From positions 1-40,229 of the forward strand of contig JAHBXY010000078.1 of NCBI GenBank assembly GCA_019636275.1: 40,229 bases of DNA, in the 5' to 3' direction. The notes beneath the pieces were generated by a model. It did not search any database and was not told the DNA's origin. It saw only the letters and a list, made by a program, of their open reading frames with translations. This document shows positions 9,382 to 17,100 of the stretch, piece by piece. The translations under genes were made by a program, and so were the position numbers. How positions within the stretch are numbered: position 1 is the first letter of the stretch; each line of letters opens with the position of its first letter. This stretch comes from Planctomycetota bacterium (GTDB lineage: Bacteria; Planctomycetota; J058).

Positions 9382-10355
9382 CGGAGCCACCCCTTCTGCA
9401 GGGCCTCGCGGCCGTGGTAGGTGATCACGAGGTCGGCGCCGGCCCTGCGCATGGCGAGCAGGTTCTCCCGGACGATCGCCGCCTCGTCGACGAGGCCCGC
9501 CGCGGCCGCCGCCTTGACCATGCTGTACTCGCCCGAGACGTTGTAGCAGGCCACCGGCAGCCGGCTCTCCCGGCGCAGGGCGGCCACGACGTCCAGGTAG
9601 GCCAGCGCCGGCTTGACCATGAGCATGTCGGCGCCCTCGGCCTCGTCGAGGAGCGCGTCGCGCACGGCGTCGCGGGCGTTGCGCGCGTCGGCCTGGTAGC
9701 CGCGCCGGTCGCCCTGCCCGGGCGCGCTGTGCGCCGCCTCGCGGAACGGCCCGTAGTAGGCCGAGGCGAACTTGGCCGCGTAGGAGAGGAGCGCCGTGCC
9801 GCTGAAGCCGGCCGCGTCGAGCGCGTCGCGGAGCGCGCCCACGCGCCCGTCCATCATGTCGGACGGCGCCACGACGTGCGCGCCCGCGCGCGCGTGCGCG
9901 ACGGCCATCTCCGCCAGGAGCGGCAGCGTCGCGTCGTTGTCGACCTCGCCCGCGGGGGTGAGCGCGCCGCAGTGGCCGTGGTCGGTGTAGGCGCACAGGC
10001 ACACGTCGGTCATCACGACGACCTCGTCGCCGAAGGCCTCGCGCAGGGCGGTCACCGCCTGCGCGACCAGCGGCGTGCCCTCGAAGGCCGAGCGGCCGCG
10101 CGGGTCCTTGCCGGCGTCGGGCACGCCGAAGAGGAGCACGCTCGTGAGCCCCAGGTCGCGGTCGCGCTTCACCTGCTCGACGAGGCGGTCGACCGTCTGC
10201 CGCTCGACGCCCGGCATGGCCTGGATCGGCTGCGTCGTCCGCTGGCCCGGCAGCACGAAGTGCGGCTGGACGAGCTGCTCCGGCGCAAGGCGCACCTCCG
10301 CGCAGGCCTCGCGCAGCGCCGGCGTCCGCCGCAGGCGGCGTGGGCGGATCCTCAT
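9378..10355 (-). CDS. hemB: Delta-aminolevulinic acid dehydratase (porphobilinogen synthase)
   Basis: 325 residues; condenses two 5-aminolevulinates to porphobilinogen. Both Schiff-base lysines are present: K195 in SYAAKFASAYYGPFR and K248 in MLMVKPALAYLD. The Cys cluster of the zinc-dependent form is intact (C119, C121, C129 in DVCLCAYTDHGHCG), so this is a zinc rather than magnesium-only enzyme. ATG start with GAGGAGA just upstream. It begins 24 bp after the DUF2063 gene stop, with hemL, hemE and hemG following by overlaps or a few bases. A zinc enzyme directly behind a metal-peptide cassette is worth noting. Confidence 0.96.
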   Translation of the reverse strand: MRIRPRRLRRTPALREACAEVRLAPEQLVQPHFVLPGQRTTQPIQAMPGVERQTVDRLVEQVKRDRDLGLTSVLLFGVPDAGKDPRGRSAFEGTPLVAQAVTALREAFGDEVVVMTDVCLCAYTDHGHCGALTPAGEVDNDATLPLLAEMAVAHARAGAHVVAPSDMMDGRVGALRDALDAAGFSGTALLSYAAKFASAYYGPFREAAHSAPGQGDRRGYQADARNARDAVRDALLDEAEGADMLMVKPALAYLDVVAALRRESRLPVACYNVSGEYSMVKAAAAAGLVDEAAIVRENLLAMRRAGADLVITYHGREALQKGWLR

Positions 10356-10379
10356 GGGGGTCTCCTCGGGGGGCTCATC

Positions 10380-11093
10380 TTACGATGAACGCGCCACGAC
10401 GAGCCCGTCGCGCACGGCGTCGTCGAGCGCCGCCTGCACCTGCGCGACCGACACCCCGCCGGCGGCGGCCGCGGCGACCGGGTCGATCCCCTCGGCGACG
10501 ACCTTCACCGCCAGGAGCGCGCGCGCGTCGGCCGGCCGGTGGTGCACGCGCAAGGTCGCCGGGTGGCGCCACACCAGCGCGACCTCGTCGCCGGCGGCGG
10601 GCGTCGCCCGGGGCGCGGGCGCGTCGAGGTAGGCGCACAGCCGCCAGGGGTGCTCGAGGGCGTCGAGCGTGGGGTTCACGGCCGCCCGGTCGGGCGCCGG
10701 CGCGTCGGGCGCCGTGTAGGCGGCGACGAGCGCCCACTCGAGCCGCGCCAGGGCGGGCAGGAACGCCGGGAGGTCCAGGTCCACGACGGCCGCGTCGAGC
10801 GTCCCGGCGAAGTCGGCGGCGAGCGCGCCGCTCGCCGGGCGGCGCGCCCGATGCCGCGCCACGAGGGCCGCCCAGCGGTCGGCGTCGACGGCGGCGCGGG
10901 TGGCCGGGAGCACCTGCTCGAGCGTCGCGCGCACGTGGCCGGCGATCGCCTCGGCGTAGACGACGAGGCGCGCCGGGCGCGGGCGCCACCCGGGGAACTC
11001 CGCCGCGAGCGCGGCGGCCGCGGCGGCGGGGTCGCCCGGCGCCGCGAAGAAGCGCGCCTGGGCGGCGAAGAAGGCCTCGAGGTCGGGCGTCAC
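10380..11093 (-). CDS. DUF2063 protein, MNIO partner (BufC/HvfC/MbnC-like)
   Basis: 237 residues. The N-terminal half is the helical DUF2063 domain (PF09836): FFAAQARFFAAPG, FPGWRPRPARLVVYAEAIAGHV, VLPATRAAVDADRWAALVARH. The rest includes LARLEWALVAAYTAPDAP and WRLCAYLDAPAP. In related systems this protein binds the precursor peptide and forms a complex with the DUF692 enzyme. GTG start overlaps the DUF692 gene stop (GTGA), so the two are coupled. Family identity is firm from context and sequence; the exact peptide product class is not. Confidence 0.8.
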   Translation of the reverse strand: MTPDLEAFFAAQARFFAAPGDPAAAAAALAAEFPGWRPRPARLVVYAEAIAGHVRATLEQVLPATRAAVDADRWAALVARHRARRPASGALAADFAGTLDAAVVDLDLPAFLPALARLEWALVAAYTAPDAPAPDRAAVNPTLDALEHPWRLCAYLDAPAPRATPAAGDEVALVWRHPATLRVHHRPADARALLAVKVVAEGIDPVAAAAAGGVSVAQVQAALDDAVRDGLVVARSS

Positions 11094-11944
11094 GGCGCCC
11101 CCGGACGCGCGGCGCGCCGCGTGACGGTCGTCGCCAGGAGCGCGCGCGCGCGGTCGGCCTCGTCGAGGAGCGGCCCCGGGTCGGGCGGGACGGCGGTGTC
11201 CCACTCGATCAGCGTGGTCACCGGCCCCGTGCGCGCCAGCAGGCGCTCGTAGAGGCGCCACACGGGGTCGGGCACCGGGCCGCGGTGCGTGTCCAGGACG
11301 ACGCCCGGCCGCACGTCGTGGCCGGCGAGGTGCACCTGCCCCACGCGCTCGAGCGGCAGGGCGTCGAGGAAGGCCACGGGGTCGTAGCCGTGGTTCAGGG
11401 CGTTGACGTGGACGTTGTTGAGGTCGAGGAGCAACCCGCAGTCGGCTGCCTCGACGACCCGGGCGAGGAACGCCGCCTCGTCGAGGGTCGAGCCCGGCAT
11501 GACCTCGTAGTAGGTGGGGTTCTCGAGCAGGAACGGCCGCCCGACGCGCGCCGCGGCCGCCCGGATGCGCGGGGCCACGTGGGCCACGGCGCCCTCGTTC
11601 ATGGGCAAGGGCAGGAGGTCGTGCAGGTAGACGCCGCCGAGGCGGCAGAACGACAGGTGGTCGGAGAAGAAGGGCGCGTCGACCTCGTCGCAAAGGCGCC
11701 GCAGGCCGTCGAGGTAGGCGTCGTCGAGCGGATCGGGCCCGCCGACGTCGAGCGAGACGCCGTGCGGGACGATCGGCCAGCGCGCGCGGCAGGCCAGGAG
11801 CGCCTGCCGCGCCCGGCCGCCGACGCCGACGAACGTCTCGGGCGTGACCTCGACCCAGTCGAGCGGCCGCGCGGTCGCCGGCAGCGAGGCGAAGTGCTCG
11901 CGCCGGAGGCCCACGCCCACGCCGAGGTAGGGGAGCGGTTCCAC
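11090..11944 (-). CDS. DUF692 multinuclear non-haem iron oxidase (MNIO) peptide maturase
   Basis: 284 residues, TIM-barrel of the DUF692 family (PF05114; MbnB, BufB, HvfB and relatives), which modify cysteines of small peptides using two or three iron atoms. Probable iron ligands are all present: H61 (PHGVSLDVGG), D95/H96 (FFSDHLSF), E141 (FLLENP), D174-N177-H179 (LLLDLNNVHVN), H205/H209/D210 (VHLAGHD), D218/H220 (LDTHRGPVP), E247/D249 (LIEWDT). The start is GTG at 11944, fixed by an in-frame TAG 6 bp before it; the ribosome site is weak. It sits 77 bp after a small exported Cys-containing peptide gene, the probable substrate, and is coupled to the DUF2063 partner. The modification made cannot be read from sequence. 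Confidence 0.88.
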   Translation of the reverse strand: MEPLPYLGVGVGLRREHFASLPATARPLDWVEVTPETFVGVGGRARQALLACRARWPIVPHGVSLDVGGPDPLDDAYLDGLRRLCDEVDAPFFSDHLSFCRLGGVYLHDLLPLPMNEGAVAHVAPRIRAAAARVGRPFLLENPTYYEVMPGSTLDEAAFLARVVEAADCGLLLDLNNVHVNALNHGYDPVAFLDALPLERVGQVHLAGHDVRPGVVLDTHRGPVPDPVWRLYERLLARTGPVTTLIEWDTAVPPDPGPLLDEADRARALLATTVTRRAARPGAP

Positions 11945-12021
11945 CGACGGCTACCCCGGCCCCCGGCCGCGCGGCCAGGAGGTCCCGTGCTGCACAGGAC
12001 CGCCCGGCCTCGCCGGCGCGG

Positions 12022-12204
12022 CTACTGCTTGCCGGCGCCGTCGTCCGTGGCGCCGCCGTTGTGGTCCTTGCCGCACGACTCGTCCTTGACGGCCGGCTCC
12101 TTGCCGCCGCCCGACGCGTCCCCGCCGCCCGAGTCGCCGCTCTTGCAGCCGACCGAGACCAAGGCGCTGATCGCCATCACGCCGACGAGCTTCGTGATCT
12201 TCAC
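12022..12204 (-). CDS. Small exported Cys-containing peptide, candidate MNIO precursor
   Basis: 60 residues from GTG 12204, with GAGGAGAG at good spacing. The N-terminus KITKLVGVMAISALVSVGC is a signal peptide ending in a lipobox-like Cys (C20). The mature part is Gly/Ser/Asp/Lys-rich (SGDSGGGDASGGGKEPAV) and carries one other Cys, C44, in KDESCGKDHNGG. The DESCG stretch resembles the E-x-(K/S)-C-G core repeats of HvfA-type MNIO precursors, here as a single copy followed by a His. Position first in the operon, before the DUF692 and DUF2063 genes, supports a precursor role. Alternatives: an ordinary small lipoprotein unrelated to the enzymes. A core with one motif would be unusually minimal. 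Confidence 0.6.
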   Translation of the reverse strand: MKITKLVGVMAISALVSVGCKSGDSGGGDASGGGKEPAVKDESCGKDHNGGATDDGAGKQ

Positions 12205-12285
12205 TGACGGGCTCTCCTCTCGCCGGCGACCCGGTCACGTGCGCCGGCGCGACGCCGACGTGCCCCGCCAGGCACCAGCGGGCGC

Positions 12286-12291
12286 AGTATA
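12286..12291 (-). promoter_or_regulatory. Predicted -10 element of the peptide-hem operon
   Basis: TATACT reads on the minus strand about 82 bp before the peptide gene start, an unusually AT-rich hexamer for this genome. The hexamer 17 nt upstream (GTGCTC) is a poor -35, so an activator may be needed. It would put the start of transcription near 12279. Confidence 0.35.
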
Positions 12292-12439
12292 GCGACCACA
12301 TCCGGCGCGAGCACGCGCGTAAACCTTGACGGGGGCACCACGAGGACGTGGAGCCGATCTCGGCGTGGGTCGCGCCCCGGGCGAGAGGCCCGGCCGGAAG
12401 GGCGATCTTCACGTGTCTGTGCCGGGCCGACTCCGGCCG

Positions 12440-12515
12440 GGGTCCCCGTGCTCGGCCGCCGAGGCTCCCGTGAGCTCTCGAAGCACGAGCACCGCGGCCG
12501 AGCACACGGATCCCC
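12440..12515 (-). terminator. Long hairpin between the phasin-like gene and the peptide gene
   Basis: Perfect 12-bp arms GTGCTCGGCCGC (12448-12459) and GCGGCCGAGCAC (12494-12505) enclose 34 bp and are extended by weaker pairing outward. It follows the minus-strand gene ending at 12572 and precedes the peptide-hem operon, so it probably ends the upstream transcript; no T-tract is present. The 367-bp gap 12205-12571 otherwise shows only the -10 element above and no gene. Confidence 0.45.
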
Positions 12516-12571
12516 GGCGTCAGCCATGAGGCTAGAGTGCTGGCCAGGAAGCTCTCGGGCCGGCCCTCCAG

Positions 12572-12982
12572 CTAGGGGACCTGTTCGTCGTCGGGGCGCT
12601 TGAGCGAGACGTTCCACTCGAACTCGGGCAGCGGCCGCTCCCCCTCCTCGCCGACCTCCGCCTCATCGGGCGGCGCCGGGCGGGGGAGGAACTCGATCTC
12701 GGCGTTGATCCGCACCTTGTGGCTGCGCACGAAGCGATCGAGCTCCGCCTGCAGGTCGAGCTGCTTGAGGAAGCCCGACAGCTCGCGGGCGACGAAGGCG
12801 TAGAGCTCTTCCTTGCCCTTCGTCGCGTTGTGCACGATCCCCTGGGCGATGTTGCGCGGGATCTTGGCGTCCTTGACGTAGCGCCGGACCGTGTCCTCGG
12901 TGAGGAAGTAGGCGCCGAGCCCCAGGGTGAGGATCCGCCGCGTGAGGCTCTCCGACTCCTCGTCCTCCGGCCGGTCGGTCAC
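12572..12982 (-). CDS. Small helical protein, phasin-like
   Basis: 136 residues. The first 90 are predicted almost wholly helical and amphipathic (LTRRILTLGLGAYFLTEDTV, then RYVKDAKIPRNIAQGIVHNA, then KGKEELYAFVARELSGFLKQ), followed by VRINAEIEFLPRP and an acidic tail ending in SLKRPDDEQVP. The layout resembles small phasin-like or PHA-granule-associated proteins of other bacteria, but no catalytic motif exists and the match is by pattern only. GTG start lies 1 bp after the stop of the PTS IIA gene, so the two are co-transcribed. Function unknown. Confidence 0.65.
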   Translation of the reverse strand: MTDRPEDEESESLTRRILTLGLGAYFLTEDTVRRYVKDAKIPRNIAQGIVHNATKGKEELYAFVARELSGFLKQLDLQAELDRFVRSHKVRINAEIEFLPRPAPPDEAEVGEEGERPLPEFEWNVSLKRPDDEQVP

Positions 12983-12983
12983 G

Positions 12984-13427
12984 CTAGTACTCCTGCACCC
13001 GCTCGAGCAGGCACGCCGCGAGGTCCGGCGCCTCGAGCAGCGTGGCGTACTCCTGCTTGAGAAAGCGCGCCCCCTTGGCCATGAGCTTCTTGTAGCCGTC
13101 GCGGTCCGCCTCGGGCCCGACGATCAGGAGCAGCATGTGCACCGGCTGCTCGTCGGCCGCGGCGAACTCCACCCCGCGCCGGGCGCGCCCGAGCACGGTG
13201 TGGAACTTCCGCACGCCCTGCAGGCGCACGTGCGGCATGGCCGCCCCGCCGCCGAAGCCGGTCGACAGGAGCGCCTCGCGGTCGAGGATCGCCTTGAGGA
13301 GCCGCTCCGGCTCGAGGCCGGCGTCGCGCGCGGCGACCTCGGCCATGGCGCGCAGGACCTCGTCGCGGTCCGCGCTGTCGAGGTCGACGAGCTGCTCGGG
13401 CGTCAACGTGACGGACAACGACGGCAT
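12984..13427 (-). CDS. PTS IIA-like protein (PtsN/fructose type 2 domain)
   Basis: 147 residues, single EIIA type-2 domain (PF00359). Motifs: LLKAILDREALLSTGFGGG, then AAMPHVRL with the phospho-accepting His, and VHMLLLIVGPEAD. Stand-alone copies (PtsN-like) generally regulate rather than transport sugars, through phosphorylation from a PTS relay; no EI, HPr or permease lies nearby. Start ATG 13427 gives the normal length and has GAGGA upstream. Forms an operon with the helical protein downstream. An 8-bp tandem repeat array lies 216 bp upstream of the start. Confidence 0.85.
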   Translation of the reverse strand: MPSLSVTLTPEQLVDLDSADRDEVLRAMAEVAARDAGLEPERLLKAILDREALLSTGFGGGAAMPHVRLQGVRKFHTVLGRARRGVEFAAADEQPVHMLLLIVGPEADRDGYKKLMAKGARFLKQEYATLLEAPDLAACLLERVQEY

Positions 13428-13476
13428 GGGGAGACGTCCTCGGCGGCGCGCCGCCCGGGCGCACCTTGTCCGGACC

Positions 13477-13482
13477 ATGATA
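13477..13482 (-). promoter_or_regulatory. Possible -10 element of the PTS IIA gene
   Basis: TATCAT on the minus strand, 50 bp before the ATG at 13427. The expected -35 position is only G/C, so support is weak. Confidence 0.25.
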
Positions 13483-13642
13483 CGCCGCCGCCGGGCGCCG
13501 GGGGCGCGTCGTCGCCCCGCGTCGCCGCGTCCACACCCGGGCCCGCTTGCAGGCGGCGCACCCCGTGCTCCTCGCGTCGGCCGGGACGCCACCCGTGTGC
13601 CTCGACCGCGCTCGAGCTGGGTCCTCGGAGGGTCGTTCGCCC

Positions 13643-13920
13643 CGACGCTCCGACGCTCCGACGCTCCGACGCTCCGGCGCTCTGGCGCTCTGGCGCTCTG
13701 GCGCTCCGGCGCTCTGGCGCTCTGGCGCTCTGGCGCTCTGGCGCTCTGGCGCTCTGGCGCTCTGGCGCTCTGGCGCTCTGGCGCTCTGGCGCTCTGGCGC
13801 TCTGGCGCTCTGGCGCTCTGGCGCTCTGGCGCTCTGGCGCTCTGGCGCTCTGGGTTCCGGCGCTCCGGCGCTCTGGGTTCCGGCGCTCTGGCGCTCTGGC
13901 GTTCCGGCGCTCCGGCGCTC
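13643..13920. repeat. 8-bp tandem repeat array, 35 units
   Basis: Units of TGGCGCTC, with CGACGCTC variants in the first four, CGGCGCTC variants scattered, and two 7-bp units TGGGTTC near the right end (33 eight-bp and two seven-bp units by hand count). Because 8 is not a multiple of 3, every frame reads through as the same octapeptide, which creates false open frames on both strands. It lies in the 768-bp gap 13428-14195, upstream of the PTS IIA gene; 13483-13642 holds nothing else recognisable. Confidence 0.95.
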
Positions 13921-13950
13921 CGGCACCCGCCCCCGCCGAACGTCACCGGG

Positions 13951-14198
13951 TGGAACGCAGCCACGAGCGAGGCGAGGCCGCGGAGGACGAGGCGAGGCGG
14001 CGCGCGCGCGGCGGATATCGATCGACTGATCCTATCAGCCGCGCGCGCGCCGCCTCGCCCGGCATCCGCGGCCGCAGCCGTCGATCACACCTCGTCCGGC
14101 ATCCGCGGCGGCAGCCGTCGATCACACCTCGTCCGGCATCCGCGGCGGCAGCCGTCGATCACACCTCGTCCGGCATCCGCGGCGGCAGCCGTCGATCA
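13951..14198 (-). repeat. Dispersed hairpin repeat, copy 1, with extended 3'-end module
   Basis: Plus-strand order: a GAGGCGAGGCCGCGGAGG-type arm, a GC-rich arm (GGCGAGGCGGCGCGCGCGCG plus GCGGATA), the loop TCGATCGACTGATCC, the matching arm (TATCAGC plus CGCGCGCGCGCCGCCTCGCC), then GGCATCCGCGGC...GTCGATCACA. The arms pair over 27 bp with one mismatch. Only in this copy, the terminal module (37 bp) is repeated four times in tandem, from about 14050 to 14200. The last module contains the TGA stop (14196-14198) of the TPR gene. Three other copies lie at 23631, 32878 and 37549. Confidence 0.9.
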
Positions 14199-17100
14199 CA
14201 CCGTAGGCGGCGGGGGGGGGGCGCCGCCGCTGGCCTTGAGCGCCTTGAGCCGACTCATCGCCGACGACGCCTTCTTCGCCAGCCCCTCGTCCACCACGTC
14301 GCCCGGCGCCTCCGGCCCCTTGGAGATCGTCTGCCCGGGCGCCGGCGCAGCCGCCCCCGCCGCCTCGGGCGCCGGCGACCCGCCACCGGCCTTGAGCGCC
14401 TTGAGCCGGCTCATGGCCGACGTGGCCTTCTTCGCCAGCCCGCCGTCGACCACGTCGCCCGGCGCCTCGGGGCCCTTCGACACTGTCTGCCCGGGCGCCG
14501 GCGCAGGCGCCGGCGCGTCGGGCGCGGGCGACCCGCCGCCAGCCTTGAGCGCCTTGAGCCGGCTCATCGCCGACGAGGCCTTCTTCGCCAGGCCCTCGTC
14601 CACCACGTCGCCTGGCGCCTCGGGACCCTTCGAGACCGTCTGCCCGGGCGCCGGCGCAGGCGACTCCGGCCCGGGCGACCCGCCGCCCGCCTTGAGCGCC
14701 TTGAGCCGGTTCATGGCCGACGAGGCCTTCTTCGCCAGCCCCTCGTCCACTGCGTCGCCCGGCGCCTCGGGGCCCTTCGACACCGGCTGCCCGGGCGCCG
14801 GTGCAGGCGCCGTCGCCTCGGGCCCCGGCGACCCGCCGCCCGCCTTGAGGGCCTTGAGCCGGCTCATGGCCGACGAGGCCTTCTTCGCCAGCCCCTCGTC
14901 CACCGCGTCGCCAGGCGCCTCGGGGCCCTTCGAGACCGTCTGCCCGGGCCGCGGGCCGCCGTCGAGCGGGGGCGCCGCGGGCTCGCTCCCGCCGCCCGCC
15001 TTGAGGGCCTTGAGCCGGTTCATGGCCGACGAGGCCTTCTTCGCCAGCCCGTCGTCCACCGCGTCGCCCGGCGCCTCGGGGCCCTTCGACACCGGCGACC
15101 GCGGCGCGTCGTCGAGCGGCGGCGCGGCGGGCTCGCTGCCGCCCGACTTGAGCGCCCGGAGCCGGCTCATGGCCGACGACGCCTTGCGCGACAGCGACGG
15201 GTCGGCGGCGTCGCCCGGGGCCTCCGGGCCCCTCGAGACCCGCTGCTCGTCGTCGGGCGCCGCGGGCGGGGCCGGCGTCGCCGGGCCGCCGCCGGCCACG
15301 TTGCGCAGGCGCTCGGCGATCCCGCCGATCCTCCGCGTCTTCGTCTTGAAGCTCTCGATCGACACGCTGGGCGCGCCGCCCGTGATCGTCGCCTGGATCA
15401 CCGGCCGCTGCTCGTCGGTCGCCTGCGCCGGCGGCCGGCGCAGGGCCTCGAGCAGGTCGCGCGCGTCGTCGCACGTGCCGTCGAGCTCGAGCGCGCGCCG
15501 GGCCCACGCCTGCGCCGTGCCCACGTTCTCGTCGTCGCGCGCGCGCCGCGCCGCCCGCACGAGCGTGCGCGCCGCCTCGTCCTTGCGCCCGCGGAGGGCC
15601 AGGATCCGCGCCAGCCGCTCGCGGTGCTCCGGCCGGTCGGGCTCGAGGTCGAGCGCCCGCTTGACCGCCTCCTCGGCCAGGTCGTCCTTGCCGGCGACCA
15701 GCGCCAGCTCGAACACGGCCGCCAGGCGCCGCGCGGCCTGCGCGTGCTCCTTGCCCTTCTCCTCCAGGCGCGCCAGCGCCAGGTGCGCCTCGAGGTCGCC
15801 CGGCACCTGCGCCAGGACCTCGGCCCAGGCCTTCTGCGCCGTCGCGGCGTCGCCCTGCCGCGCGGCGGCCTCGGCCATGGCCCGCAGGGCGCCCAGCGCC
15901 TCGCCCCCGCGGCCCAGCTTGCGCAGGAGCCCGGCGCGCTCGAGCGCCAGCGCCTGGTCGGTCGGCCGGAAGGTGATCAGCTTGTCGAGCGTCGCCAGGA
16001 GCTCCGTGTCGTCGCCCTTGCGCCGCAGCGCCTCGGCGATGCTCGCGTAGTGGGCGACGGCCTTGTCGGCCTCCTTCTTGCCGTCGTAGGCCCGGGCGAG
16101 GAAGTTCCGCGCCTCGGTGTTGCCCGGCTCGAGGTCGACGACCTTCTCGTAGATCTCGACCATGCGGTCGGCGCTCGCCGCCGCCAGCCCGCTCTCCTCG
16201 AGCGTGCGGGCCAGGCGCAGGAACTCGCGCACCGCGTCGGCGGTCCGGTCCATGCGCGCGTAGGTCGTGGCGAGCGACTGCAGCGCCAGGAGGTCGTCGG
16301 GGTCGATCTCGAGGATCTTCTCGAGCGTCGCCGTGGCCCGCGCCAGGTCGCCCGCCTCGAGGGCGTGGATCGCCAGGTCCTGCAGGTCCTGCACGGCCTG
16401 CCCCGGGTCGCCCAGGGCGATCGACACCTGCGCCATGCGCTCGCGCAGGTCCACGCGGTCGGGCAGGAGGGTCACGAGCGCGGCGAGGATGCGCCGCTGC
16501 TCGGCCGGCGCCGCCGTCTGCGCCAGGAGCTGCTCGTAGTGCTGGCCGGCCTCGAGCGCCCGGGCCGCGGCGGCCGGGTCGCCCGCCTCCGCCAGCGTCC
16601 GCGCGGCGCGCGCCAGGAGCTCGGCCAGGCGCTCGCGCGCCACGAGGTCGGCCGGCTGCAGGTCGAGCACGCGCTGGAGCGTGGCCGTCGCCACGTCGGG
16701 GTAGCCCTGCTGGCCGCAGCGCTCGGCGTAGACCACGTAGCGGCGGCAGGCGTCGGGCAGGTCGCCCAGCGCCTCCGAGAGCTGCCCGATCCGGCAGGGG
16801 AGGTCGAAGTCGGCGTGCCCGAGCTCCTCGGCGCGCAGGAAGCGCTCGCGGGCGCGGTCGAACTCGCCGCGCTTCTCCAGCTCCGCGCCGAGCCGCACCA
16901 GCTCGTGGGCGGGCAGCGTGTGCGCCTCGCCGTCGTTGACCATCTTCGACAGGACGCGCAGCGCCACGAGGTCGGGGGCGCGCACGCGGTCGAGCACCTC
17001 GGCCAGGCTGCTCTGGCCGTCGACGGTCGAGACGACCTCCTGGACCGCCGGGTTCTGCTCGGCCTCGGCCCGCGCGTAGGCCTGGGCGTCGAGGGCCACC

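Noticed and set aside
9378..10355. A riboswitch or haem-responsive leader before hemB
   Set aside because: Only 24 bp separate it from the preceding gene, leaving no room; control must act at the operon start.
12205..12571. A regulator gene for the peptide-hem operon in the 367-bp gap
   Set aside because: The short frames there lack ribosome sites or motifs and overlap the large hairpin.
13547..14029. Frames reading as (SGALALWR)n through the 8-bp repeat
   Set aside because: An 8-bp repeat reads the same octapeptide in all three frames on each strand; no ribosome site or conserved part supports translation.
13943..14125. Small Arg-rich frames starting at the GTGATCGACGGC end of each hairpin repeat (also 23573-23773 and 37470-37685)
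   Set aside because: The frames differ between copies, with indels and compensating stem changes that keep pairing but not protein, so the DNA or RNA structure is what is conserved.
14050..14200. CRISPR array from the 37-bp module
   Set aside because: The modules are directly abutting with no spacers, and no cas genes are present.
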